Part shown: positions 51,767-60,074 of the stretch, piece by piece
Numbering within the stretch: position 1 is the first letter of the stretch
Layout: each line of letters begins with the position of its first letter
Origin: Silicimonas sp.
Lineage (GTDB): Bacteria; Pseudomonadota; Alphaproteobacteria; Rhodobacterales; Rhodobacteraceae
Assembly: GCA_022826385.1 (NCBI GenBank)
Contig: JAJDUZ010000028.1
Coordinates: 1 to 64,000 of the forward strand
Direction of reading: 5' to 3'
Length of the DNA stretch: 64,000 nucleotides
Notes under the pieces: model-generated
Database searches by the model: none
Seen by the model: the letters and a program-made list of their open reading frames with translations, nothing else
What the model was told of the DNA's origin: nothing
Made by a program: the position numbers and the translations under genes

Positions 51767-52591
51767 TCAACTTAGCCAGCGCTTGCGCCGGCGATAGGAC
51801 CGCACGTCGCGGAAACTCTTGCGCCCGTCATCGGACATGCCGAGGTAGAATTCCTTCACGTCCGGGTTCTCTTTCAGCTCGGCCGCCGGCCCGTCCATCA
51901 CCACGCGACCGGATTCAAGAATGTATCCATAATGCGCGAAACGAAGCGCCACATTGGTGTTCTGTTCGGCCAGAAGGAAACTGACGCCCTCCTGCTCGTT
52001 CAGCGTTTTCACGATGCCAAAAATCTCTTCGACCAGCTGCGGCGCAAGGCCCATAGACGGCTCGTCCAGCAGGATCGTCTCGGGCTTCGACATCAGCGCG
52101 CGTCCGATCGCGCACATCTGTTGCTCGCCGCCCGAGGTATAGCCCGCCTGGCTCTTTCGGCGTTCCGAGAGCCGCGGGAAATAGGTATAGACCATCTCGA
52201 GATCGCGGTTGATCGCCGCCGCCCCGTCCTTGCGGGTATAGGCGCCCGTCAACAGGTTCTCTTCCACGGTCAGGTGTTCGAAACAGTGACGGCCTTCCAT
52301 CACCTGAATGACGCCTTTCTTCACCAGCGCCGCCGGATCAAGGTCCTGCACCTTCTCTCCACGATAGCTGATCGTGCCCTTGGTCACCTCGCCCCGCTCG
52401 GAATGCAGCAGGTTCGAGATGGCTTTCAGGGTCGTCGTCTTGCCAGCGCCATTGCCGCCCAGAAGCGCGGTGATTCCGCCTTCCTGCACTGCAAGGCTCA
52501 CCCCCTTCAGGACAAGGATCACGTGATTATAGATCACCTCGATATTGTTGACCTCGAGAAGCGTGGTCTTGGTCGGTTGGCTGTCCAGCAT
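51767..52591 (-). CDS. livF: Branched-chain-type (HAAT) ABC transporter ATP-binding protein LivF
   Basis: A 274-aa ATPase. Walker A GGNGAGKTT, a signature region YTSGGEQQMCAIGRAL, Walker B ILLDEPSMGL and H-loop LLAEQN match LivF. It has a longer C-terminal tail (KSFRDVRSYRRRKRWLS) than E. coli LivF. ATG 52591 has GGAGGAG upstream. It is the last gene of the HAAT operon, after the binding protein and two hairpins. Confidence 0.9.
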   Translation of the reverse strand: MLDSQPTKTTLLEVNNIEVIYNHVILVLKGVSLAVQEGGITALLGGNGAGKTTTLKAISNLLHSERGEVTKGTISYRGEKVQDLDPAALVKKGVIQVMEGRHCFEHLTVEENLLTGAYTRKDGAAAINRDLEMVYTYFPRLSERRKSQAGYTSGGEQQMCAIGRALMSKPETILLDEPSMGLAPQLVEEIFGIVKTLNEQEGVSFLLAEQNTNVALRFAHYGYILESGRVVMDGPAAELKENPDVKEFYLGMSDDGRKSFRDVRSYRRRKRWLS

Positions 52592-52607
52592 GGGGTCTCC
52601 TCCGGTT

Positions 52608-52655
52608 GGGTCCCCGCCTTTTGGCAGGGACCCCGAGAATGCGTGTGCAACGCAT
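52608..52655 (-). terminator. Two stem-loops between livK-like and livF genes
   Basis: A stem GGGTCCC/GGGACCC extended by GCC/GGC over a 4-nt loop (52608-52633) and a second stem ATGCGT/ACGCAT with a 5-nt loop (52639-52655), located directly after the binding-protein stop on the minus strand. Probably a partial terminator or mRNA 3' stabiliser within the operon. Confidence 0.65.
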
Positions 52656-52656
52656 C

Positions 52657-53955
52657 TTAGCTTGGCGCGTCACAGCTCTCGTTCATCGGCCAAGGCGCGT
52701 TTGCGGTTGCATATTCCGCTGCCTTTTCCGCGATCAGAGCGGCATAGTCCGAGGTGTCCGGCACCAGGTGATCCGACGCTTTCACGAACTTGGAGCCATC
52801 CCATTCCAGCATCCAGCCACCCGAGTTGCCGGTGTGGTTGGCGCACGAGGTCGAGAATGCCGGCACCATGCCTTCCATGCCAAGCTCGGCCAGACGGGCT
52901 TCGGTGATGTTCAGGTTCTCAAGCCCCCAACGCAACTGGCTGGCGTTGATCTCGGCCGTGCCGAACTCGGCCTGAGCCGCTGCGATGCCTTCGGCCAGGA
53001 TCATCGACATGACCACGCCGCGGCCATAGAAGACGCCCGACATCTCGTCCGCATTCGACAGTGACTTGCCCGCGTCGACGACATGCTTCTGGATGTCCGC
53101 CATGACACCCGCATCCGGGTTCGGGAACGACCAGCTGATCGACTTGTAGCCCTTGCCGGCATCGCCCACGAGCGCGAGGTCAGCGTCGTGACCCGACCAC
53201 CAGACACCGATGAAGTTCTCCATCGGGAACTTGGTCTTCACGGCCTCGGTGATGGCGCCCGCATTCATCGCGCCCCAGCCCCACATGACCACGTAATCCG
53301 GACGCTCGCGGCGCACCTGCAGCCACTGGGCCGACTGGTTCTGCATTTCCTTCAGACCGACCGGGATCGGCAGGAACTCGAATCCCATCTCGGCGGCTTT
53401 CTTTTCAAACAGAGGGATCGGCTCTTTGCCATAGGGGTGATCGAGGTGCAGGAACGCAACCTTCTTGCCCGACAGCCCGCCATCTTTGCCGTCCAGATAC
53501 GACACGATCATCGACGCACCGTCCCAATAGCCAGACGGCGCGTTGAACGCCCACTGGAAGGTCTTGCCGTCGGCCATCGGCGAGAATCCATAGCCGGGGG
53601 CAAGGATCGGAATTTCGTCAACATTGGTCTTCGGCAGGACCTGCAGCGTGATGCCGGTCGACCATGGCTGGGTCACGATGGCCTCGCCCTTGGTCTTTTC
53701 ATAGCATTCGACGCCCTTCTCGGTCGAATAGCCGGTCTCGCATTCGGTGAAGTCGATCTTGATGCCGCCGATGCCGCCATCGCGGGCGTTCAGCATCTCC
53801 ATATAGTCTTTCTGACCGTTCATCAGCGGAATGCCAGTCGCGGCAAACGGCCCGGTCCGATAGCTGAGGTTCGGTGTCACCAAACCTTCGGCCAGCACGG
53901 CCGACCCGACCGTCGTGGCCACCGCCGCTGCGGCGAGTGTTTTCCAGTGTTTCAT
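52657..53955 (-). CDS. HAAT-family ABC transporter substrate-binding protein
   Basis: A 432-aa periplasmic protein. MKHWKTLAAAAVATTVGSAVLA is a Sec signal peptide. The mature protein is a type I periplasmic-binding fold of the Leu/Ile/Val-binding class (RTGPFAATGIPLMNGQKDYMEMLNARDGGIGG; later GKKVAFLHLDHPYGKEPI). It is longer than LivK and of the type often found with CoA ligases, so the ligand may be an organic acid or aromatic rather than an amino acid. ATG 53955 follows AGGGAGGA. Confidence 0.88.
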   Translation of the reverse strand: MKHWKTLAAAAVATTVGSAVLAEGLVTPNLSYRTGPFAATGIPLMNGQKDYMEMLNARDGGIGGIKIDFTECETGYSTEKGVECYEKTKGEAIVTQPWSTGITLQVLPKTNVDEIPILAPGYGFSPMADGKTFQWAFNAPSGYWDGASMIVSYLDGKDGGLSGKKVAFLHLDHPYGKEPIPLFEKKAAEMGFEFLPIPVGLKEMQNQSAQWLQVRRERPDYVVMWGWGAMNAGAITEAVKTKFPMENFIGVWWSGHDADLALVGDAGKGYKSISWSFPNPDAGVMADIQKHVVDAGKSLSNADEMSGVFYGRGVVMSMILAEGIAAAQAEFGTAEINASQLRWGLENLNITEARLAELGMEGMVPAFSTSCANHTGNSGGWMLEWDGSKFVKASDHLVPDTSDYAALIAEKAAEYATANAPWPMNESCDAPS

Positions 53956-54000
53956 AAGTAGTCCTCCCTTATGCGTTGTTGTCGTTCTTGCGACCGGCCC

Positions 54001-55077
54001 CTAATGCGGGAACGGCCAGAGTATCAGTTTCTCGCGGATGAGCCGCCACAAGGCCGCCAGCCCGTGCGGTTCGATGATCAGGAAAAAGATGATCAAGGCG
54101 CCGACGATCATGATGTTCAGATGCTCAACCGTGGCCGACTTGATATCCAGACCAAGCGCTTCGGGCACAATATTCAGAACCACCGGCAAACCGACGATCA
54201 GGATCGCGCCCAGATAGTTCCCCATGATCGAGCCGAGCCCGCCAATGATCGCGATGAAAAGGATCCGGAAGCTCAGCGGAATGTCGAACAGGTTCGGCTC
54301 GGCCGCGCCGCGCCACATGAAGACGAAGAGCGCGCCCGAGACCCCGATGATATAGCTCGACACTGCGAAAGCCGTCAGTTTCGACTTCATCAGGTTGATG
54401 CCAATCAGCTCGGCCGCGATATCCATGTCGCGCGTGGCCTTCCAGATGCGCCCCTGATTGCCACGGGTCAGGTTGATGCAAAGCACTGTCATAAGACTGA
54501 CGATCGCCAGCACGATGAAGTATTGCGTGACCGACGCCGCCTGCGGCCCCGAGACGAAGACACCGAACATTTCAAGGTTCGGCACCTGAATCGCTCCACT
54601 GGCGTTGTAGTTGTAAAGCCACGCCCATTTCTCGAAAAGCCAGACCAGAAAGAACTGCGCGGCCAGCGTTGCAATCGCCAGATAGAAGCCCTTGATCCGC
54701 AGGCTGGGAATGCCGAACATCACGCCGATGATCGCGCTGAAGACACCCGACAGCAGAATGGCGACAATCGGGTTCATCCACGGGAAGATCGTGATCAGCT
54801 TATAACAGGCATAGGCCCCCACCCCCATGAACGCGCCCGTTCCCAGCGACAATTGCCCGGCATATCCGGTCAGAATGTTCAGCCCCATCGCGGCCAGCGC
54901 ATAAATCAGAATGGGGATCAGCAGCGTCTGGAACGCGAACTCGCTGGCGGTCAGCGGAAAGATGATCCAGGCGAAAACCAGAATGATGGTCAGCAGGACC
55001 GCGTCCTGCCGGACCGGGAACAGCGCCTGGTCCAGACGGTAGCTCGTCTTGAATTGGCCAACCGTGCGATAGATCAT
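54001..55077 (-). CDS. livM: HAAT-family ABC transporter permease LivM
   Basis: A 358-aa membrane protein with eight to ten helices and the LivM-type loop GRIWKATRDMDIAAELIGINLMKSKLTAFAVSS. The ATG at 55077 overlaps the stop of the small membrane protein gene upstream (ATGA); a longer frame to 55158 is inside that gene. Confidence 0.88.
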   Translation of the reverse strand: MIYRTVGQFKTSYRLDQALFPVRQDAVLLTIILVFAWIIFPLTASEFAFQTLLIPILIYALAAMGLNILTGYAGQLSLGTGAFMGVGAYACYKLITIFPWMNPIVAILLSGVFSAIIGVMFGIPSLRIKGFYLAIATLAAQFFLVWLFEKWAWLYNYNASGAIQVPNLEMFGVFVSGPQAASVTQYFIVLAIVSLMTVLCINLTRGNQGRIWKATRDMDIAAELIGINLMKSKLTAFAVSSYIIGVSGALFVFMWRGAAEPNLFDIPLSFRILFIAIIGGLGSIMGNYLGAILIVGLPVVLNIVPEALGLDIKSATVEHLNIMIVGALIIFFLIIEPHGLAALWRLIREKLILWPFPH

Positions 55078-55442
55078 GTGCGTCTCCTGATGGCAGGCTC
55101 GAAGGCCAATGCCAGAAGCCCGACACCCAGCAGAAGCGGCGGGACGTAAAGCAACCAATCCGCCAGATTGATCACAAGGTTGTAAATCATCAGCCCGGTC
55201 AGGATGACGCCGACAGCCCCGCTGACGATCATCGTCAGGAACTGCACCGGCCCCTGCCGGACCCGTTGCAAGAGCACCAGAAGAATGGCGATCATGATCG
55301 GCGGCGCCATCGCGAAGAAGAGGTAGGGCACGTCCCCTTCCTCGGCGCTATAGAAGGTGCCCGAGCTTGCGACAAAGAAGGCCCCAAGCGCCGTGACCCC
55401 AAGGGCCAGCCAGCAAAAAATCTGAAGGGCCGCCGACTTCAT
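55074..55442 (-). CDS. Small four-helix membrane protein, paralogue of the upstream gene
   Basis: A 122-aa protein with four hydrophobic helices, placed between the two HAAT permease genes with ATGA overlaps at both ends. It shares a pattern with the preceding 124-aa protein: an N-terminal CWLALGVTALGAF and C-terminal LLYVPPLLLGVGLLAL compared with CWIALGLSALVGI and MLWVPPLLLGLGLLVL. A tandem duplication is therefore likely. Function unknown; an accessory part of the transporter is plausible. Confidence 0.75.
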   Translation of the reverse strand: MKSAALQIFCWLALGVTALGAFFVASSGTFYSAEEGDVPYLFFAMAPPIMIAILLVLLQRVRQGPVQFLTMIVSGAVGVILTGLMIYNLVINLADWLLYVPPLLLGVGLLALAFEPAIRRRT

Positions 55443-55813
55443 GTGTCACCTCGCGATCCGCCGCGCGGGCCACCGCGCAAGACCAGCACAAGGAGCCCGA
55501 GGCCCAGCAACAAAGGCGGCACCCAGAGCATCGCATCGCCGCTGTCGACCACCAGCCGGTGCCCGAAGAAGCCGACCAAGGCCAATCCGGTGCAGGCGGT
55601 CGCAAACAAAACGATCAGCCAAAGGACGCCGCTTGTGCGCGGCAACAGGAACAAGAGCCCGGCCACGCCGATCACCGGCCCCAGCGTTGCGCCAAGATAC
55701 TTTGCCCCATGCTCGGGGGTATAGGCGGCCCCGATCGCCGCAGCGCCGATTCCCACCAAAGCCGACAGCCCCAGTGCGATCCAGCAAAGCGATATGAGCG
55801 TGTAGTCGTTCAT
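55439..55813 (-). CDS. Small four-helix membrane protein, first of a paralogous pair
   Basis: A 124-aa protein with four hydrophobic helices and a Gly/Arg-rich tail. Its ATG (55813) overlaps the livH stop (TGATG) and its end overlaps the next small membrane protein gene. The PPLLLGLGLL segment near the C-terminus is shared with that neighbour. It has no resemblance to a known ABC subunit. Confidence 0.75.
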   Translation of the reverse strand: MNDYTLISLCWIALGLSALVGIGAAAIGAAYTPEHGAKYLGATLGPVIGVAGLLFLLPRTSGVLWLIVLFATACTGLALVGFFGHRLVVDSGDAMLWVPPLLLGLGLLVLVLRGGPRGGSRGDT

Positions 55814-56766
55814 CAAACCCGCTCGATGATCTTTTCACCAAAGAGACCCTGCGGCCGGAACAACAGGATGATCAGGGCCAGTACGAAGGCAAACCACGTC
55901 TCGGTATTCCCACCCAGCAGCGGCTGACCCCAGTATATCTCGAAGAGCTTTTCCAGCATACCGATCATCAGCCCACCGATAATCGCGCCCGAGATGCTTT
56001 CCAAACCGCCCAGCATCAAAACCGGAAGCGCTTTGTAAGCAATCACTTCCAGTGCAAAACTGACCCCGGCGCGCGCGCCCCAGGCAATGCCCGTCATCAG
56101 CGCGATGATGCCGGCGATGAACCAGACCAGCACCCAGATCGTCTGCAGGCTGATGCCCACTGACATCGCGGCCTGGTGGTCGTCGCCCAACGCCCGGATC
56201 GCGCGGCCCATCCGTGTCTTGCCCAGAAACGCCAGAAGCCCGGCCACCAGAAGACCCGAAATCACGACGATGGTGATGTCCTTTTCCTCCATGATCAAGA
56301 GACCGCCCCAAGGCTCCAGCGTGATCGACCCGGTTGGAATCCCAAGCTCCGAGGTAATCATCTGCTTGGTCTCGCCGCCGAAGATGATCTCGCCAAACCC
56401 GATCAGGAACAGCGTGATCCCGATCGTCGCCATGAACAGAAGGATATCCGGCTGCCCCACCAAAGGCCGCAGGACAACGCGCTCGATGCTCCACGCCAGC
56501 GCGAACATCACCCCCAGTGTTAACGCGAACGACACCCAGGCCGGCACGCCCATCGCGTGGAGGCCGACTAGCGTCAGGGCGGCGAACACCACCATGATCC
56601 CCTGAGCAAAGTTGAAGATGCGGCTCGACCGGAAGATCAACACAAAGCCCAGCGCGATCAGCGCATAAAGCACGCCCGAGACCAGCCCTTCCCAAAGCAC
56701 CTGCAACAGGAAGTCCGGGGCAGCGATCATATCCGCGAATGGGGCGATGAAGATGTCATTCAGCAT
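55813..56766 (-). CDS. livH: HAAT-family ABC transporter permease LivH
   Basis: A 317-aa membrane protein with about eight helices, the N-terminal LWEGLVSGVLYALIALGFVLIFRSSRIFNFAQG typical of LivH, and the cytoplasmic loop TRMGRAIRALGDDHQAAMSVGI. It is 93 bp downstream of livG and coupled to the small membrane protein gene. Confidence 0.9.
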   Translation of the reverse strand: MLNDIFIAPFADMIAAPDFLLQVLWEGLVSGVLYALIALGFVLIFRSSRIFNFAQGIMVVFAALTLVGLHAMGVPAWVSFALTLGVMFALAWSIERVVLRPLVGQPDILLFMATIGITLFLIGFGEIIFGGETKQMITSELGIPTGSITLEPWGGLLIMEEKDITIVVISGLLVAGLLAFLGKTRMGRAIRALGDDHQAAMSVGISLQTIWVLVWFIAGIIALMTGIAWGARAGVSFALEVIAYKALPVLMLGGLESISGAIIGGLMIGMLEKLFEIYWGQPLLGGNTETWFAFVLALIILLFRPQGLFGEKIIERV

Positions 56767-56859
56767 TTGACACGTATCCTGTTGGATCTGCGGTCAGCCA
56801 TATTGAGATTGAAGGGGCGGTATCGCGGGCGCTGGCCACGCAGTTGGGGTCAAAGGCGC

Positions 56860-57675
56860 TCAATGCTCCACCCCCAGATAGGCGTCGATCACATCCTGAT
56901 TGCCGCGCACCTCGTCCGGCGTCCCGTCCCCGATCTTGCGGCCGTAATCCATCACGACGACCCGGTCGGAGAGGTCCATGACCACGCCCATATCGTGCTC
57001 GATCAGGCAGATCGTGGTGCCGAATTCATCGTTCACGTCCAGGATGAAGCGGCTCATGTCCTCTTTCTCTTCGACATTCATGCCGGCCATCGGTTCATCC
57101 AGAAGCAGAAGCTTGGGCTCGGCGGCCAGCGCGCGCGCCAGTTCCACCCGCTTCTTCAAGCCATAGGGCAAACGCCCCACCGGGGTTTTCCGGATGTGCT
57201 GGATTTCGAGGAAGTCGATGATCTTCTCGACCTGTTCCCGGTTCGCCACTTCCTCGGCCTCGGCCTTGCCCCACCAAAGCGCCTGCCGCCACATAGGGCT
57301 TTTCATATGTGTCAGCCGCCCGGTCATGATGTTGTCCAGCGTCGACATGCCATCGAACAGCGCAATGTTCTGGAACGTCCGCGCCACGCCTTGGCGTGCA
57401 ACCTCGTAGGGCTTCATCGCGGGCCGCTTTGACCCACGGAACCAGACCTCGCCTTCCTGCGGATGATAAAACCCGGATATCACGTTGAGCATGGACGATT
57501 TTCCAGCCCCGTTCGGGCCGATGATCGCGCGGATTTCGCCCTCGTGCACATCAAAGGAAATGTCGCTGATCGCGGTGACGCCGCCGAATTTCAGCGTGAT
57601 GTTCTTCATCTCCATCATGACGCCACCGATCTGGCGCCCGTCTGCGGTGGTATAGTTCCCGGCCATCGCGTTCAT
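56860..57675 (-). CDS. livG: HAAT-family ABC transporter ATP-binding protein LivG
   Basis: A 271-aa ATPase with Walker A GPNGAGKSS, signature region LPYGLKKRVELARAL (instead of LSGGQ), Walker B LLLLDEPMAGM and H-loop CLIEHDM, as in LivG. The ATG at 57675 overlaps the stop of the 86-aa membrane protein gene; the frame extends much further upstream but only through that gene. Confidence 0.9.
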   Translation of the reverse strand: MNAMAGNYTTADGRQIGGVMMEMKNITLKFGGVTAISDISFDVHEGEIRAIIGPNGAGKSSMLNVISGFYHPQEGEVWFRGSKRPAMKPYEVARQGVARTFQNIALFDGMSTLDNIMTGRLTHMKSPMWRQALWWGKAEAEEVANREQVEKIIDFLEIQHIRKTPVGRLPYGLKKRVELARALAAEPKLLLLDEPMAGMNVEEKEDMSRFILDVNDEFGTTICLIEHDMGVVMDLSDRVVVMDYGRKIGDGTPDEVRGNQDVIDAYLGVEH

Positions 57676-57932
57676 GTCGGCTCTTTCCTGAAGATATGCT
57701 TGAGCGCCCAAAGGCCGAAAGCGGCGGTGCCAACGATCCAGATCAGGACAAATGGCAGGAACCAGAGGCTGGTCGTCTCCTCCCCTTTGCCGAACATCAC
57801 GTCCGCACCAAAGAACCAGAGGAAGACGGGCAGCATGATCGCCTGAAATATCCAGAACGACCGCTGCCCTTTGCCGTAAAGCGCCACACCGCCGATAAAG
57901 GCCGCGCCAAGAACGAGGAGAAGCGGCTTCAT
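57672..57932 (-). CDS. Small membrane protein between acyl-CoA synthetase and livG
   Basis: An 86-aa protein with two to three hydrophobic helices (LLLVLGAAFIGGVALYG, FWIFQAIMLPVFLWFFGADVMFG, LWFLPFVLIWIVGTAAFGLWAL). The stop overlaps the livG start (ATGA) and it lies 55 bp after the acyl-CoA synthetase gene. Not clearly related to the other small membrane proteins of this operon. Function unknown. Confidence 0.72.
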   Translation of the reverse strand: MKPLLLVLGAAFIGGVALYGKGQRSFWIFQAIMLPVFLWFFGADVMFGKGEETTSLWFLPFVLIWIVGTAAFGLWALKHIFRKEPT

Positions 57933-57987
57933 CGAGTGCCCCCACGGGATGGCGGGCGGGGCGATGGCGAAGCCGAGCGGCGGCCGA

Positions 57988-59943
57988 TCATTCCGCCGCC
58001 TCCAGCGTCTTCGCGGTCACCTCGGCCGTCTTGGCGTCCCGAATTTCCAGAGTCGCCTTGATCGAGCCTTTGCGTCCGTCCTCATACGTCACTTCCGTCT
58101 CGGTCGAGACCTTGTCGGACCCGTCATAAAGCGCGGTCACCAGATCGTGGAACTTCTCGCCAATGATCTTGCGCCGCACCTTGCGGGTCCGGGTCAGCTC
58201 CCCGTCATCGGCATCCAGTTCCTTGTGCAGCACAAGGAACCGGTGGATCTGGCAGCCGGACAGCATCTCGTCCGTGGCAAGTGAGCGGTTCACTTCTTCC
58301 ACATGGCCCTGCACCGTGGACAGCACCTCCGGATGCCCGGCCAGTTCCTGATACGAGCCATAGGCGATGTTGTTCCTCTCGGCCCAGTTGCCCACCGCCG
58401 TCAGGTCGATATTGATGAAGGCCGTGCAATAGTCGCGATCCGCGCCATGCACCACGGCTTCCAGAATGTTCGGGAAGAACTTCAGCTTGTTCTCGACATA
58501 TTTCGGCGCGAACAAAGCCCCTGACGCCAGCTTCCCCACATCCTTGGCGCGGTCGATGATCCGCAAATGCCCCGAGCTTTCCTCGATGAACCCGGCATCG
58601 CCCGTAGCGACCCAGCCTTCAGCATCCTTGGTGTCCGCCGTGCTTTCCGCGTTCTTGTAATACTCGACGAACACGCCGGGCGAACGATAGAAGACCTCGC
58701 CGCTTTCCGCGATCTTCAACTCGACCCCCGGTGACGGCACGCCCACCGTGTCGGCGCGCACTTCGTTGTCCGGTTGCTGGGTGATGAAGACGCTGGCTTC
58801 GGTCTGGCCATAGAGCTGCTTCAAGTTGATCCCCAGCGAGCGCCAGAACTCGAAGATCTCAGGCCCAATCGCCTCGCCCGCGGTATAGGCCACCCGCACA
58901 TTCGACATGCCCGCGCGATTGCGCAGCGGGCGCAGCACCAGAACATTGCCAACCGCGTGCTTCACCCGGTCCATGAACCCGACCGTCTCGCCGTCGAGGA
59001 TCTTCGGCCCGACCTTGGCGGCGTGCTTCATGAAGTAGCCATACATGCCGCGCTTCCACGCGCTGGCATCTTCCATCCGGATCGTCAGGATGGTGATCCG
59101 TTCCTCGAAATAGCGCGGCGGCGCAAAGAAATAGGTCGGCCCGATCTCGTGCAGGTTCTCGTACATCGTGGCGGTCGATTCCGGGCAGTTCGTGCAGAAC
59201 CCGCACCAGTACGCCTGCCCGACCGAAAAGATGAAGTCGCCCACCCAAGCCATTGGCAGATAGGCCAGAATGCTCTCCGCTTCGGTCAGCTTGTCGAACT
59301 CGGCCGAGGCTTTCGACGTCTCTATGATGTTCCGGTTCGACAGCACCACGCCCTTCGGCCGCCCGGTCGTTCCCGAGGTGTAAAGCATGACACACGTGTC
59401 GTCATAATCCGCCGCATCGCGCCGTCGGTTCAACTCGGCCTCGTGCCGCCCCTTGGCGGCCCGCCCCATGTCCTGCACCTCGGAATACGGCGTCATGTGG
59501 GAATGGTCGTATTTCCGCATCCCCCGTTTGTCGACATAGAGGATATCCTTCAGCCCCGGCAGCCGATCCTTGATCTCGATGATCTTGTCGACCTGCTCCT
59601 GGTCCTCGACGATGGCCATGCGCGCACCGCAATGGTCCAGCACATAGGCGATCTCTTCAGCGACGCTGTCCTGATAGACCGGCACCGGCACCGCACCCAC
59701 CGACTGCGCGGCCACCATGGCCCAATAGAATTGCGGACGGTTGCGGCCGATGATGGCGATATGCTCGCCCTCTTCGAGGCCGATATCCAGAAGGCCCAGC
59801 GCCAGCGCCTCGATCTCGTCCGCGGTCTCGGCCCAGGTCCAGCTTTGCCAGATGCCGAATTCCTTTTCGCGATAGGCCGCACGCGCCCCGAATTTTTCGG
59901 CGTTGCGTGCCAGAAGCCTCGGTATCGAGGTCAACTCCGGCAT
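57988..59943 (-). CDS. Long-chain-type acyl-CoA synthetase (AMP-forming)
   Basis: A 651-aa adenylate-forming ligase. The P-loop is MLYTSGTTGRPKG, and later come QLYGQTEASVF, GWVATGDAGF and the hinge RIIDRAKD, followed by the lid domain. It belongs with FadD15/long-chain-like ligases that often head HAAT operons. It probably activates the imported acid to its CoA thioester. ATG 59943 is preceded by GGGAGGA. First gene of the HAAT operon; a TetR-type operator lies 60 bp upstream. Confidence 0.9.
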   Translation of the reverse strand: MPELTSIPRLLARNAEKFGARAAYREKEFGIWQSWTWAETADEIEALALGLLDIGLEEGEHIAIIGRNRPQFYWAMVAAQSVGAVPVPVYQDSVAEEIAYVLDHCGARMAIVEDQEQVDKIIEIKDRLPGLKDILYVDKRGMRKYDHSHMTPYSEVQDMGRAAKGRHEAELNRRRDAADYDDTCVMLYTSGTTGRPKGVVLSNRNIIETSKASAEFDKLTEAESILAYLPMAWVGDFIFSVGQAYWCGFCTNCPESTATMYENLHEIGPTYFFAPPRYFEERITILTIRMEDASAWKRGMYGYFMKHAAKVGPKILDGETVGFMDRVKHAVGNVLVLRPLRNRAGMSNVRVAYTAGEAIGPEIFEFWRSLGINLKQLYGQTEASVFITQQPDNEVRADTVGVPSPGVELKIAESGEVFYRSPGVFVEYYKNAESTADTKDAEGWVATGDAGFIEESSGHLRIIDRAKDVGKLASGALFAPKYVENKLKFFPNILEAVVHGADRDYCTAFINIDLTAVGNWAERNNIAYGSYQELAGHPEVLSTVQGHVEEVNRSLATDEMLSGCQIHRFLVLHKELDADDGELTRTRKVRRKIIGEKFHDLVTALYDGSDKVSTETEVTYEDGRKGSIKATLEIRDAKTAEVTAKTLEAAE

Positions 59944-60002
59944 ATGTCCTCCCACATTTTCGACAGAGTGTGCGAAGTTCCCCGCGCGTGGTCAACAATT
60001 AA

Positions 60003-60018
60003 ATGAACGGTCGTTCAT
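60003..60018. promoter_or_regulatory. TetR/AcrR-type operator upstream of the acyl-CoA synthetase operon
   Basis: ATGAACGGTCGTTCAT has 7-bp arms (ATGAACG/CGTTCAT) around a 2-bp centre, the classic form of TetR/AcrR-family operators. It lies 60 bp upstream of the acyl-CoA synthetase start. No TetR gene is in the window. Confidence 0.7.
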
Positions 60019-60074
60019 AAATCTGCCGACCCGACTGTGGCTGCCCCCTTGCAGAGCGACGCGCGCGCGTAACC

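Noticed and set aside
53971-55149. 392-aa plus-strand frame opposite livM
   Set aside because: Arg/Asp/Gln-rich shadow composition; the opposite strand encodes an intact permease.
57676-57945. Long N-terminal extension of LivG
   Set aside because: This stretch is the 86-aa membrane protein gene read in another frame; the extension lacks any ATPase feature.
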